Below are positions 25,142 to 33,976 of a DNA stretch of 64,000 bases, in pieces. Numbering within the stretch: the stretch's first letter is position 1; each line of letters begins with the position of its first letter. This DNA is from Candidatus Melainabacteria bacterium. Lineage in GTDB: Bacteria > Cyanobacteriota > Vampirovibrionia > Obscuribacterales > Obscuribacteraceae. The stretch covers positions 4,464,001 through 4,528,000 of the forward strand of contig CP064963.1 of the NCBI GenBank assembly GCA_016699165.1. The letters run 5' to 3'. The position numbers were made by a program, and so were the translations under genes. Below the pieces are notes generated by a model. That model saw only the letters and a list, made by a program, of their open reading frames with translations, was not told the origin of the DNA and did not search any database.

Positions 25142-25561
25142 TCAGGTAACCAGTCCAGACGGTTTGCCTCGTTGGTGGCATTGGATTTGACAGCCTGAAG
25201 GTTCTTCCACTGGGCATTTGCACGTTACTTCGCCAATTTCTGCTGCAATTTGCTTTAACTCGCTCATAACCGCAAATAGTCTTCGTCCGCGCGTAGTTAT
25301 GGAGTATTCGACCCTGGGAACTTTTTCGTCAAACACTGTTCTTGTTACCATTCCTGTCTCAATCAGCGCCTTGAGCCGCTCTTGCAAACTTTTCATACTG
25401 AGTCCGGGAATGAACTTCAAAAATCTTCTTGTTCTGACAGGTCCAAGACTCAACTCGCGCAAAATTTGGACGGTCCACTTGGCACTAAGTAGATCAAGCA
25501 CTAAGTCGATAGGGCAGGATGTCTCAAAATCGAGACTGAGTATCGAGTATTTTTTGACCAT
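25142..25561 (-). CDS. HxlR-family winged-helix regulator with a Cys-rich tail
   Basis: 139 residues. The HxlR core is clear: CPIDLVLDLLSAKWTVQILREL, then RRFLKFIPGLSMKSLQERLKALIETGMVTRTV, and the wing VPRVEYSITTRGRRLF. The Cys before PID is the residue used for thiol sensing in YodB/HypR-type members. Unusually, the C-terminus adds CKCPVEEPSGCQIQCHQRG, with four more Cys and one His, which could be a metal site or extra redox switch. It sits 65 bp upstream of the nitronate monooxygenase on the same strand, so it may regulate that gene. Confidence 0.85.
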   Translation of the reverse strand: MVKKYSILSLDFETSCPIDLVLDLLSAKWTVQILRELSLGPVRTRRFLKFIPGLSMKSLQERLKALIETGMVTRTVFDEKVPRVEYSITTRGRRLFAVMSELKQIAAEIGEVTCKCPVEEPSGCQIQCHQRGKPSGLVT

Positions 25562-25580
25562 CTATACTTTCCTGTTGTGA

Positions 25581-26318
25581 TTAAAACTTACCTGGTACCC
25601 AGGGTTTAGGAGAATGCAGGTCATCTGTAGTTACAGCATTACCGTCGGCGCCAAGCAGATATCCTTTATCTAGTGGTACCATTTTATTATGCCATGAGCT
25701 ACCTAGAGAACAGCGTGACATGCGGTGTGGCAAATTGATATTAGCTTTGCCGAATTTCCATGTTCCGTCTTTTGAAGATTTTGAATAAGTGCCATCGCAG
25801 ATAACATATTTATTAAGCAAATCATCTATGGTGGCATCGTAATCGCCGGGTTTGAGATTTTTGCTCAACGCTACTCTTTCGATGCAGCTTTCGTAGAGCT
25901 TGGCTGCTTCTTCCAATCTATTGGATTCACGCAAGTAATCGGCTTGCATTATTTGAAGTTCTAAAACTTTACTTTTTTCTGTGTCACCAAGTTTGGTTCG
26001 AATTGCCTGGGCTTGTATCAATAGCGGAAGCGCATTTTTGTTTCCAATAATCACATCTATAATTGCAAGGTTTGTTAAAAAGTCGGCGTAAGTGGCTGAC
26101 GATTTACCATATTTTATTTCTGCCTTAGGCAAAACATTCAAGTAGATAGTTTGTGCCTTTTTCCAAACCGTCTGGTCAATAGTGTACGCCACACCTCGTG
26201 CAACTGCCTGTTCAAGTACAAACGATTGCCAGAAAAGAGCGAGCAATAGAAGAAACACAAACGAAATATGTGTGAATCTTTTTTTCATCGCTTTTAAAAT
26301 TGCCTCCAGCGTGAGCAT
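25581..26318 (-). CDS. Exported helical-repeat (TPR-like) protein
   Basis: 245 residues. A hydrophobic signal or anchor (FVFLLLLALFWQSFVL) is followed by helical pairs that look like TPRs (about residues 50-165: ATYADFLTNLAIIDVIIGN, EKSKVLELQIMQADYLRESN, LEEAAKLYESCIERVA). The C-terminal third contains KPGDYDATIDDLLNKYVICDG, which recurs as a fragment at 15855-15885. The function is unknown; it is likely a periplasmic scaffold. Either M1 or M11 (nt 26288) could be the start; GGAGG lies inside the longer form. Confidence 0.6.
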   Translation of the reverse strand: MLTLEAILKAMKKRFTHISFVFLLLLALFWQSFVLEQAVARGVAYTIDQTVWKKAQTIYLNVLPKAEIKYGKSSATYADFLTNLAIIDVIIGNKNALPLLIQAQAIRTKLGDTEKSKVLELQIMQADYLRESNRLEEAAKLYESCIERVALSKNLKPGDYDATIDDLLNKYVICDGTYSKSSKDGTWKFGKANINLPHRMSRCSLGSSWHNKMVPLDKGYLLGADGNAVTTDDLHSPKPWVPGKF

Positions 26319-26410
26319 TAGAGCATATTATTCCCCGAAAATCTAAGAATATTGCCTTGTGCTTTTAGAGAATATTTCAGTCTAAAGAATGATGCGTAGC
26401 AATTGACTTT

Positions 26411-27061
26411 GTGGTAAAAGAAAAGGAAATGCAGCTTCATCTCAACAGACATAAATTTAAAAAGTCGAGCTTCTTAGTCACCGCATGCGGTGCTCTAATT
26501 CTCAATTCTTTGATTTCAAGTGGACTATGCCAGACGGCTGGAAACTATTGGTATCCGCAAAGTATTGCTCTGCCAGCCAATCACAAATATCCCTGCACTC
26601 TTAATCCCTTGCCCAGAGACTTAACTGGGATTGTGCAAAGTGAAAAGATTTACATAGACCATGCCTTTTCGCTTTTGCTTAAAATGCTTCAGGCAAAGAT
26701 TGTGATGTTCGATACAGTCTCTTGGGACAATCAGCAATACAATAGCGCCTATTCTAATTACTACTCAAGCACTGTTTCGGCAAGACAAAAGTTTCTCCAG
26801 CTCGTCCCGCCAAAGGGCTTGGAAGGCTTTCGCAACGACGTAGTAAACGGATTAGATAAACAAGTAGTGTTCTTTCAAAAAGCCGCACAAATGCGCTTGC
26901 AAGGCAAATCTGCTCAGGACATAATGTCGATTCCAGAAGGGAAATTGGCATCGAGCCTATATATGAGCGCTTGGCAAAAGATTTCGAGTCGCTATCCTAA
27001 CATGTCTAATCCTGTCAAAGACAGCATGTATCACCATCTCTGTGCACTGGACATCTTTTAA
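26411..27061 (+). CDS. Exported protein of unknown function
   Basis: 216 residues from a GTG; ATG at 26429 is an alternative. A signal peptide follows a short basic stretch (FLVTACGALILNSLISSGLC, cleavage near residue 40). The mature part is helical with many Tyr and Ser residues (NSAYSNYYSSTVSARQKFLQL). No catalytic motif or family is recognised. It is divergent from the helical-repeat gene, and both could be envelope proteins. Confidence 0.55.
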   Translation: MVKEKEMQLHLNRHKFKKSSFLVTACGALILNSLISSGLCQTAGNYWYPQSIALPANHKYPCTLNPLPRDLTGIVQSEKIYIDHAFSLLLKMLQAKIVMFDTVSWDNQQYNSAYSNYYSSTVSARQKFLQLVPPKGLEGFRNDVVNGLDKQVVFFQKAAQMRLQGKSAQDIMSIPEGKLASSLYMSAWQKISSRYPNMSNPVKDSMYHHLCALDIF

Positions 27062-27145
27062 GGGTCTGGACATGATTTTCGCTCAGTTCACGGTTTGTTC
27101 ATCCGACTGGCTCATCATTAAAGATGTACGAAACGGGACCAATCA

Positions 27146-27787
27146 ATGTCAGAAATCACCCAATTAGTGCGAACACTGCCAATATTTCCCTTGCCGATTG
27201 TGGTATTCCCCGGTCATTTGGTGCCATTGCACATTTTTGAGTATCAATACCGGGCAATGATGTCGGATGTGCTCAAATCAGACAAGTGCTTTGGAATTTT
27301 GAGAATTGACCCAAAAACAGGCAGACTTGCAACGACCGGGTGCATGATTGAAATTCTTGAAGTTGATCCACTTGAAGACGGTCGGATGAATATAGAAGGA
27401 ATTGGGCGAAAGCGTTATGAATTACTGAAAGTTGTTAGCGACGCGCCATACATTATTGCCGAAGTGAGATTGTTGCCGGAATTTGAACCCGAGCCTCAGG
27501 CGAATTCATTGGCAGATGAAGTAAAACAGGCTCTTCAAGAGGTTATTCGCTTATCTGGAAAGCTTAAGCCTCAAAGTCGCCTTTTTTCTTTGCAGGAATT
27601 TCCTCAAGACCCTGAAAAACTTGCATTTTTTGTTCCAGCTACTTTGTATGCATCAACCGAAGAGCAGCAAAAGATTTTAGAGATGAATAGTGTAGTTGAG
27701 CGATTGCAAAGCGAACTTGAATTCTGTTCTACCGCTGTAAAATATATGGCGGCTGTAGCATCGCTAAAAGATGCTTTTGATAAATGA
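27146..27787 (+). CDS. LON substrate-binding-domain protein
   Basis: 213 residues that form a stand-alone Lon N-terminal (PUA-like) domain: LPIFPLPIVVFPGHLVPLHIFEYQYRAMMSD, a central GCMIEILEVDPLEDGRMNIEGIGRKRYEL, and a C-terminal helical part. There is no AAA+ or protease domain, so it is not Lon itself. Such proteins are common but their role, perhaps as a substrate adaptor, is not settled. It sits 43 bp upstream of the acyl-CoA dehydrogenase on the same strand. Confidence 0.85.
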   Translation: MSEITQLVRTLPIFPLPIVVFPGHLVPLHIFEYQYRAMMSDVLKSDKCFGILRIDPKTGRLATTGCMIEILEVDPLEDGRMNIEGIGRKRYELLKVVSDAPYIIAEVRLLPEFEPEPQANSLADEVKQALQEVIRLSGKLKPQSRLFSLQEFPQDPEKLAFFVPATLYASTEEQQKILEMNSVVERLQSELEFCSTAVKYMAAVASLKDAFDK

Positions 27788-27830
27788 ATTGTCTAAAATA
27801 TAGACTCGAAGGTCCAGGAGGTCTCTTTTC

Positions 27831-28988
27831 ATGGTCGACTTTTTTCTAAATGACGAACAACGTCAGATTCAACAACTAGCGAATCAATTTGCTACAAAAG
27901 AGGTCAAGCCTCGCTCCGCGCACCATGATGAAACAGGAGAGTTTCCTCGCGACATTTGTGCAAAAGCATGGGAATTGGGTCTCATGAATACACACATTCC
28001 AGAAGAGTACGGCGGAATGGGTCTGGGTTCTTTTGAAGGCTGCCTGATCGCCGAGGAAATTGCTTCTGGATGCACCGGCATTGGTACTGCAATGGAAGCC
28101 AATAATCTTGCTGAAGCTCCGGTCATATTAGCTGGAACCGAAGAGCAGAAGAAAAAATTCTTGGTACCAATGACAGAAGAATTGAAGTTTGCGGCATATT
28201 GTGTAACCGAACCTGGAGCGGGATCAGATGTAGCAGGCGTCAAAACTACAGCAAAAAAAATCGGTGACGAATACATTCTAAACGGCCAGAAAATGTGGAT
28301 TACAAATGCAGGTGTTGCCGATTGGTATTATGTGCTTGCTGCCACCGATGCTAGTGCTGGGCACAGAGGCATGTCTGCATTTCTTGTGCAAAGAGACAGT
28401 GAGGGAATCAGTGTCGGCGCCAAAGAAAAAAATATGGGACAGCGTGCAAGTGACACAAGAGGCGTGACCTTCGAAGATGTGAAAGTTCCAGCAAATAATT
28501 TGCTTGGAAAAGAAGGTGATGGTTTTAAAATTTCGATGCAGGCATTCGACCACACAAGACCGCTTGTGGCATCCGCAGCCGTTGGGCTGGCTCGAAGCGC
28601 AATGGAACACGCGCTTAAATACTCGCTTGAAAGACATGCATTTGGTCAGCCAATCTTCAACAATCAAGCTATAAGCTTCATGCTGGCTGATATGGCAAAA
28701 GATATTGACGCAGCACGAATGCTTTGCTGGCGCTCTGCATGGCTCATAGACCAGGGAGTAAGAAATAGCAAAGAAGCGGCGATGGCAAAAGCATTTGCAG
28801 CAGACACTGCTATGAGAGTTGCAACTGATGCAGTGCAAATTTTTGGTGGTTACGGTTACTCGCACGAATACCCAGTCGAGAAGCTAATGCGCGACGCAAA
28901 AATATTTCAAATTTACGAAGGAACAAGTCAAATTCAGCGAGTGATTATTAGCAAACAAATTGCAGCAGAGTTGAAGATGTCTTCTTGA
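27831..28988 (+). CDS. Acyl-CoA dehydrogenase (short/medium-chain type)
   Basis: 385 residues, the normal length. FAD-dependent oxidation of acyl-CoA to enoyl-CoA is expected in the cytoplasm, feeding electrons to ETF. Visible signatures are AAYCVTEPGAGSDVAG (flavin and substrate contacts), KMWITNAGVADWYYV, and the C-terminal QIFGGYGYSHEYPVEKLMRD. The catalytic glutamate is in the IYEGTSQIQR segment near residue 366. GGAGG lies about 9 nt before the ATG. No ETF, thiolase or hydratase is adjacent, so chain length and pathway cannot be inferred. Confidence 0.9.
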   Translation: MVDFFLNDEQRQIQQLANQFATKEVKPRSAHHDETGEFPRDICAKAWELGLMNTHIPEEYGGMGLGSFEGCLIAEEIASGCTGIGTAMEANNLAEAPVILAGTEEQKKKFLVPMTEELKFAAYCVTEPGAGSDVAGVKTTAKKIGDEYILNGQKMWITNAGVADWYYVLAATDASAGHRGMSAFLVQRDSEGISVGAKEKNMGQRASDTRGVTFEDVKVPANNLLGKEGDGFKISMQAFDHTRPLVASAAVGLARSAMEHALKYSLERHAFGQPIFNNQAISFMLADMAKDIDAARMLCWRSAWLIDQGVRNSKEAAMAKAFAADTAMRVATDAVQIFGGYGYSHEYPVEKLMRDAKIFQIYEGTSQIQRVIISKQIAAELKMSS

Positions 28989-29372
28989 TAATGAAGATTT
29001 TCAGTCCAGATATTTTGATTTGTTTTTCGTTTGGGCAAAAATATCTGAAAATTGTTGTCGCTTGATCAAGTATTTCGCTAGAGATGAAAACGCAAATTGA
29101 GAAGCTTGCACAATCAATTAGTTGCAAAATCAATTTCGAATAAAGACCGGCAAGTCCGTAGTGGCAATGTCTTAAACCGGAAGTACAACGGCATGAATGG
29201 ACATAACAAAGAATATGCAGAGAAAAGCATTTGGAAGAACAGGCATCAGTGACCATCATCAGAGAGTATTATCATCATACTGCAATTGAAGAGTCTCATA
29301 AGCTGCGCTATGATTTATAGGGGTGTTAAAAATAGTGATTAAATTGAACCCTTTGTAGATTGTTTTCTCAAA
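28989..29372. other. 384-bp gap without a supported gene
   Basis: Short frames exist on the minus strand but have no family-like composition or ribosome site. No repeats, hairpin with T-run or RNA-gene signature was seen. It presumably holds the terminator of the acyl-CoA dehydrogenase and the promoter of the small membrane protein at 29373. Confidence 0.5.
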
Positions 29373-29651
29373 ATGCTAACCAAAAATAAAACTGATAAGA
29401 CCAATGCAGGAGCGCTCAAACTTCTTTTTTATTCTGCCGGACTCGGCCTGATTTTAGGCGGTGGTCTGGGCTACTCGCATTTTCTGTCAGAGGCACGCGA
29501 TTGGGGTAAGACCTGGAATAACTACAATGACTTCGTACGTGGCGAGATTAGTGTTGCCATTGGAGTCATCCTTGTTATCACATTCTTGTGCTGGATCTTA
29601 GCGCTGGCAGCGACCTGGTTCGATAGACGAAACAAGCAACAAAAACCTTAA
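29373..29651 (+). CDS. Small two-helix membrane protein
   Basis: 92 residues. Two hydrophobic segments (about 13-33, LLFYSAGLGLILGGGLGYSHF; about 58-82, ISVAIGVILVITFLCWILALA) flank a charged loop with DWGKTWNNYNDFVRGE. The family is not recognised. The gene is convergent with the lysozyme-like gene, with abutting ends. Confidence 0.5.
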   Translation: MLTKNKTDKTNAGALKLLFYSAGLGLILGGGLGYSHFLSEARDWGKTWNNYNDFVRGEISVAIGVILVITFLCWILALAATWFDRRNKQQKP

Positions 29652-30869
29652 CTAATGACCTTTTCTCAGTAACTCAAGCTGAAGCATTACGTTGGCGACG
29701 TGTCGGGAGTTATTCAAAGTTGATTCATCAGGAAGGAGTATCTTTGATCCTTTTGAGTCTTTCTCGTCGGGATTGAACCCATAAGCCAATGTTCGCTCAT
29801 TCACCGGAATGTCGTGCCGCGCATACATTTTTGCGTTGTGAGCCAAATTAGCTGCTACTAAAACTGGTACCATCTCAGGATCTGCCAAAGCTTTTAATTC
29901 AGCTCCAGTCGGGTAACCATGTTTGGTTAGATACTCTTTGAGCTGGGAAAATTCTTCACACCGCTTTGTGATACTGTCCGGTGATAGTTGGCTATATCCA
30001 AGGGTAGCATCACCTTCATTTTTTCGCAGAGGGATAGGATGACCAGTCACGCTAGCCGCAGTGTCATCAGCTCGATCCCACATGTCATAGTGGTGTAGCT
30101 CATTGCGCACTATAGCCTTGCTAACCTCGGTCACTGAATCAATCTTTATGCCCGTCGCTGCGAGTTGGGGAAACAGATGGTAAGCCTCATCCCATCTAGC
30201 TGCTGGAATTTTATTGACCTCTGATGCTTCTCTACCACGAAAAGGATGAGCAGCAGCGCTTATATCAGCGGCCCGCACTATGTCTGTTCTCAAGCCATAC
30301 TGCCGAACATTCTGGTAAGCCTGTCTTGGGTCCCAAGCCGTTATCGCGTCTGGAGTCGCATCGGTAGCAACTTGCATCTGGTCTAAGTTTGAAATATTCG
30401 GAGCTATGTCTGAGTCCGAGAGTTTACTTGAATCGCCAATACTGGAAGGCGGATTTTCAGTTGCATTTAGTACTTTTTGCTCTGTTTCAATTGGATTGGT
30501 AGTATGTTCATGCCTAAAACTGGTAGACAAAACAGTTTGCCCCCTGGCTGTCTCTATGGTTCCATCTCCGAAGTCGATACCGAAAGGGTCCACTTTTGGT
30601 TTTACTGCTATTTGCTCTTTCCTTTGAGCCAATCGAGCTTGATACTGTTCGAGAGTTTCACTCGGCTTTAATGCTTGAAAGGACTGGTCATCGTGATTGT
30701 CAGAGAATGTGTTGAAGTCGCGGCCAGATTTCTCCATCTCCTGATGCCGGTGCTGGTGGTCACGCTTCCGGATGCCGGCAATTACGGAATCTTCTGCCGT
30801 CGATTCAGCAGTGCAGTCAGTTCGGTCGTAATTGACCTGGTCTTTAACATCGTCCTGCTCACCAGTCAT
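29652..30869 (-). CDS. Lysozyme-like-fold protein with a disordered N-terminus
   Basis: 405 residues. The first 190 are polar, low in hydrophobics and probably disordered, with no signal peptide. The C-terminal 200 resemble a lysozyme/transglycosylase-like domain: a candidate catalytic Glu in AIVRNELHHYD, followed after about 35 residues by GDATLGYSQLSPDSI, the GxxQ element of that superfamily. A helical AANLAHNAKMYARHDI...LAYGFNPD end follows. The gene at 46535-47470 has the same layout (IENE, SIGPGQMQI, IWSYNPG). Peptidoglycan cleavage is inferred, not shown. GAGGA lies 7 nt before the ATG. Confidence 0.5.
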   Translation of the reverse strand: MTGEQDDVKDQVNYDRTDCTAESTAEDSVIAGIRKRDHQHRHQEMEKSGRDFNTFSDNHDDQSFQALKPSETLEQYQARLAQRKEQIAVKPKVDPFGIDFGDGTIETARGQTVLSTSFRHEHTTNPIETEQKVLNATENPPSSIGDSSKLSDSDIAPNISNLDQMQVATDATPDAITAWDPRQAYQNVRQYGLRTDIVRAADISAAAHPFRGREASEVNKIPAARWDEAYHLFPQLAATGIKIDSVTEVSKAIVRNELHHYDMWDRADDTAASVTGHPIPLRKNEGDATLGYSQLSPDSITKRCEEFSQLKEYLTKHGYPTGAELKALADPEMVPVLVAANLAHNAKMYARHDIPVNERTLAYGFNPDEKDSKGSKILLPDESTLNNSRHVANVMLQLELLRKGH

Positions 30870-31183
30870 AACAGTTCCTCAAAGAAGCTCTTAGTTATAT
30901 ACCCCGAGGTTTTCAGAAGCCTTAATCTAAATGGGGAGGAGACCCGCGTTGTGTCTGCCAGCTGCTTCTGCGGAGCCATACTTAGAGTGTTGATTTTGTC
31001 CTTGCTTCCAAAACTGCGACAATAGTCGGTGCAACTAAGTTCGCAAGGTAATTAGCGGATCCGAATATAGTCACTATGTTGCACTAAATGTGGTGCCGAT
31101 TGAGTATGCTAGTTAATTTCTCTTCCCCAACGCCAATCAATTGAAGTGACGTTGTTTGAAACAGCAGGGCTGGAACTAAGTCT
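30870..31183. other. 314-bp gap, no gene supported
   Basis: This lies between the starts and ends of two minus-strand genes. It presumably carries the promoter of the lysozyme-like gene (a TATATAAC stretch is visible about 40 bp upstream of its ATG). I saw no RNA gene or clear terminator. Confidence 0.45.
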
Positions 31184-31840
31184 CTATTTAGCGTCGAACA
31201 TGATTTCAGATACAAATGCATTTTGAGGCTGCAAGTGAAACTCAATAAATTTGTCAGCTATTTTGCCTGGGTCAAAAGGACTATTTGGCTTAACTGTGCC
31301 GCAAATTGTCACTGTTCCAGCATGTATTCCATCTGCTTTGAGTTCTCGATAGAGACAATTGGCAAGAGTTCTGAGCCCAGCCTTTCCTATTGATAGAGCG
31401 GTAAAACTGCTAAGTGGATTCAAGGCAAATCCTCCACCTGTAAAGATGATTGTGCCTTTGCGGGCTTTCTTCATGGCGGGAATAACCGCTTGTGATGCGG
31501 CTAGAGCTGCAATTACGTTAATCCTAAAAGAATCTGCAAGAGCATCTGGTGTCAAGTCGGTCGGCTTGCCAGGCGATGCAGAGTAGGCGTTGAAAATTAG
31601 CACTTCTGGAGCCCCGTGCGTTTCTGCTATTGATGAAAATGACTCTTTCAATGCTTTGATGTCAGAAACGTCTAAGACTATTGTTGCAACATTGCTTGCC
31701 CCAAGCTTTTCTTGCATGTCGGCTAATTTGTCAGCGTTTCTGGCTACAAGAATAATTTGATAACCGAGGTCAAGAAACTTTTTTGCTACGCAATGCCCAA
31801 TGCCGGGACCTGCTCCTAAAACTACACAGACTGGTAACAT
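31184..31840 (-). CDS. Short-chain dehydrogenase/reductase lacking the catalytic tyrosine
   Basis: 218 residues. The Rossmann nucleotide motif VLGAGPGIG is at residues 7-15, NAYSA replaces the NNAG strand, and the fold continues through FRINVIAALAASQAVIPAMKK and IIFTGGGFALNP. The usual YxxxK becomes LSIGK: lysine is present but tyrosine four residues earlier is Leu. Some SDR subgroups share this ALSxGKA pattern, so it may use another residue or be non-catalytic. GGAGTGTGA precedes the ATG. No clear partner genes. Confidence 0.8.
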   Translation of the reverse strand: MLPVCVVLGAGPGIGHCVAKKFLDLGYQIILVARNADKLADMQEKLGASNVATIVLDVSDIKALKESFSSIAETHGAPEVLIFNAYSASPGKPTDLTPDALADSFRINVIAALAASQAVIPAMKKARKGTIIFTGGGFALNPLSSFTALSIGKAGLRTLANCLYRELKADGIHAGTVTICGTVKPNSPFDPGKIADKFIEFHLQPQNAFVSEIMFDAK

Positions 31841-31946
31841 TTCACACTCCAGATAGAATGGTGAAGCTGCGCACTCACCGATACTTCTATATTAAGATCA
31901 TAAAAGTGACTTTGGGATGAACTGCATGTGATACCAAGGGGAATGG

Positions 31947-32360
31947 TCAGGCAAATATTTTGGGAAGAAATGCTGCCGGAGTTACTTTGAAGTATTGACC
32001 GAGTTTAACACAATGTTCCTTTGACAGTTCTCGCTTGCCTGAAACTAATTCACTCATGACACCAGAGGAGGTGCCTAAAATCGTTTGCATGTCAACTTGC
32101 TTTAGTCCATGGTCTTTCATGAATGACTGCAGAAGCTTATGTGGCGGCATTTCCTCTGTTTGAAGGGCGTGGTGCTTTTTTTCATACTTCTCAATTTCGT
32201 CAAGCAAGACTTCCAAATACTCTTTTTCGTCGGAAGCCATCGACTTTTTCCTAAGCATTAAACTTTGCGCAACTGCATGCGCCTTGTCCAGATGAGCATC
32301 ACTCTTTATTGGCACCAAGGGGAAGCGCTCAATGAGGTCTCTATATTTTTGAGTTACCAT
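31947..32360 (-). CDS. higA: HigA-type antitoxin (XRE helix-turn-helix)
   Basis: 137 residues. An N-terminal acidic/helical region (SDEKEYLEVLLDEIEKYEKKHHAL) precedes a C-terminal HTH (LLQSFMKDHGLKQVDMQTILGTSSGVMSELVSGKRELS). This order matches HigA antitoxins encoded after their toxin. Its ATG shares a base with the HigB stop (TAATG), implying coupling. It should neutralise HigB and repress the operon through the boxes at 32672-32721. A partial copy with an in-frame 54-bp deletion lies at 45161-45248. Confidence 0.88.
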   Translation of the reverse strand: MVTQKYRDLIERFPLVPIKSDAHLDKAHAVAQSLMLRKKSMASDEKEYLEVLLDEIEKYEKKHHALQTEEMPPHKLLQSFMKDHGLKQVDMQTILGTSSGVMSELVSGKRELSKEHCVKLGQYFKVTPAAFLPKIFA

Positions 32361-32662
32361 TAGAACTTCTCCTTATCGTACTCGGCATGGGTCATGAGTT
32401 TAAGTAAGTAGACCCTCTCGTTTTCTATCCAAACCATTGCAGCCATGCGGAAATTGTTACCGCCGATATTGAAAATAAACTTTTGGTCTCCTAAATGGTC
32501 GGCACTATTGAAGGTCTTCTGTACATCAGAATTATTTTTCCAATGAGCCGTCCTTGTTTTATAAATCCAATCGTTGAGCGGCGCTTCGGCATCAGGATGT
32601 ACTTCAATGAACTGCTTAATGATCCTGGAATTTAAGATTTCCACGCGTTGGCGTCCCTCCAT
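32360..32662 (-). CDS. higB: HigB-type mRNA interferase toxin
   Basis: About 100 residues from ATG 32662. The RelE-superfamily HigB signature is visible: FIEVHPDAEAPLNDWIYKT, a WKNNSDVQKTFNSADHL region, FNIGGNNFRMAAMVWI, and the C-terminal THAEYDKEKF. HigB cleaves mRNA on the ribosome. An ATG at 32698 gives a 112-residue form, but that start would place an operator box within the coding sequence, so 32662 is preferred. The toxin-first order with an overlapping antitoxin is typical for higBA. Confidence 0.87.
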   Translation of the reverse strand: MEGRQRVEILNSRIIKQFIEVHPDAEAPLNDWIYKTRTAHWKNNSDVQKTFNSADHLGDQKFIFNIGGNNFRMAAMVWIENERVYLLKLMTHAEYDKEKF

Positions 32663-32671
32663 GTATTCAAT

Positions 32672-32721
32672 ACTCTCAAAATGAGAGTTGCTTCGCAAGG
32701 GGTGAACTCTCGTTTTGAGAG
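32672..32721 (-). promoter_or_regulatory. Paired operator boxes upstream of higBA
   Basis: Two CTCTC-N5-GAGAG palindromes occur at 32673-32687 (within a longer 7-bp-arm repeat ACTCTCA/TGAGAGT, 32672-32688) and at 32707-32721. Their centres are 34 bp apart. The position just before the toxin start is where HigA-type repressors bind. The identical pattern in both boxes supports one shared binding protein. Confidence 0.7.
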
Positions 32722-32794
32722 GAATTAAGATTAATTCTGTAGTTTAGTTCTGAATTGCACCTGTGCTTAGGCTCGCTTCGCCAATCCCGAAGTA

Positions 32795-33910
32795 TTAATC
32801 TTGCTCCAGAATTCTTTTCCAAACGGGTCCGAGCCCCTGACCGCCTTTTTGGATTCTTTCTATAGCTGCCTTGATTTCTAATTGTACTTCAAATTCAGGA
32901 TCGTCTTTTGCAATTTCTAATGCTGGCAAAGCTTCTTCTGTTCCCAAATCATTTAAGAATCGTGCTGCACGCCAACGCACTAATTTGTTTTGATCTTTTA
33001 GAGATTCGATCACTGATACCTGCGCAGATGAATCGCCAATGTCAGACAGGGCATCACCGGCGGTGCGTCTAACTCCAACCGATGGATCGTTCAATAACGA
33101 ATGACAAAGTGGTTTTACCGCTTCAACCTTGCCTGTCGCACCGAGTGCCGCCGCACTGAGTCTGCGAACTTGTGCATTTTCGTCACTTAAGCTCTGCACC
33201 AGCAACGATACTATTTCGTCGCCTTCCTTAAGACTTAGCTCCTGAACACCAGCTAGTCGTCTATGCCAATCTGTGTCATTGAGCCAGTTTTTGATTGTTT
33301 CTAGTTCACTAGAAATTGATTGTGCCTTGCCTAGGGCTTCTAATTTTGTTCGCTCAAGAGTATCCAGATCAAAAATGCCTTGCAATTCTTCCGCTACTTC
33401 TTTTGCGATTTCTTCGCACTCTCCATAGCGTGCGCCGTGATCTGCCCAGTATCTTTCTTTGAGAAAATCTACACCAGTTTCGGCTTGAACAAATTGTGCA
33501 GCTTCGTTAAACCGCTCGCCAAGACTAACTCGTGATTCACCCTTTGAGTCGACAACTTTTATTTGAATAGGAATGCCTTTAAAAGTTTGAACGAGCACTT
33601 GAACTTGACCAGACTTTTCAGCGATTTGGCGCATCTCGTCGGTGCCTTGAGGACCTATGTCTCCGCCCAGTATCAGAGCCGATTTATCTAGAATCGTTTT
33701 CCAATTTGCTCTGGGGTCTTTGTTAAGTGTGAGAAAATCGTGGCAAACAAATATGCTTTTTACACCATCGATTTCTAAAAGATTCTTGACGTAATCGGGA
33801 TAAGCATCTCTATCTTCAACAGTATAAGTGGTGGCTGCACCTACCTTCTCGTCGAGATTTAGTTTCATACTATTGGGATTAGGAGTGGTTTCGAAGGATT
33901 TTAAATGCAT
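32795..33910 (-). CDS. Nfu-N/HEAT-repeat protein, intact copy B
   Basis: 371 residues, full-length counterpart of copy A at 13909-14901. An Nfu/NifU N-domain (ETTPNPNSMKLNLDEKV) is followed by a helical middle and four or five HEAT repeats (about 220-335), ending in EIKAAIERIQKGGQGLGPVWKRILEQD. The domain order is like CvfC of Firmicutes. Nfu-N domains occur in Fe-S scaffold proteins, but the CxxC-bearing Nfu C-domain is absent, so a direct scaffold role is doubtful. It is divergent from deacetylase copy B, the same arrangement as copy A. Confidence 0.83.
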   Translation of the reverse strand: MHLKSFETTPNPNSMKLNLDEKVGAATTYTVEDRDAYPDYVKNLLEIDGVKSIFVCHDFLTLNKDPRANWKTILDKSALILGGDIGPQGTDEMRQIAEKSGQVQVLVQTFKGIPIQIKVVDSKGESRVSLGERFNEAAQFVQAETGVDFLKERYWADHGARYGECEEIAKEVAEELQGIFDLDTLERTKLEALGKAQSISSELETIKNWLNDTDWHRRLAGVQELSLKEGDEIVSLLVQSLSDENAQVRRLSAAALGATGKVEAVKPLCHSLLNDPSVGVRRTAGDALSDIGDSSAQVSVIESLKDQNKLVRWRAARFLNDLGTEEALPALEIAKDDPEFEVQLEIKAAIERIQKGGQGLGPVWKRILEQD

Positions 33911-33976
33911 AGATGTTTTATACCTTATTTCGGCTTGACGTGATACAAGTAAGGGGTCAGGTGGTGGGATGCAGGC

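Noticed and set aside
28278..28865. A 195-codon frame opposite the acyl-CoA dehydrogenase
   Set aside because: It lies wholly antisense to a strongly supported gene and has an unnatural Cys/His/Ser-rich composition; it is a codon-use shadow.
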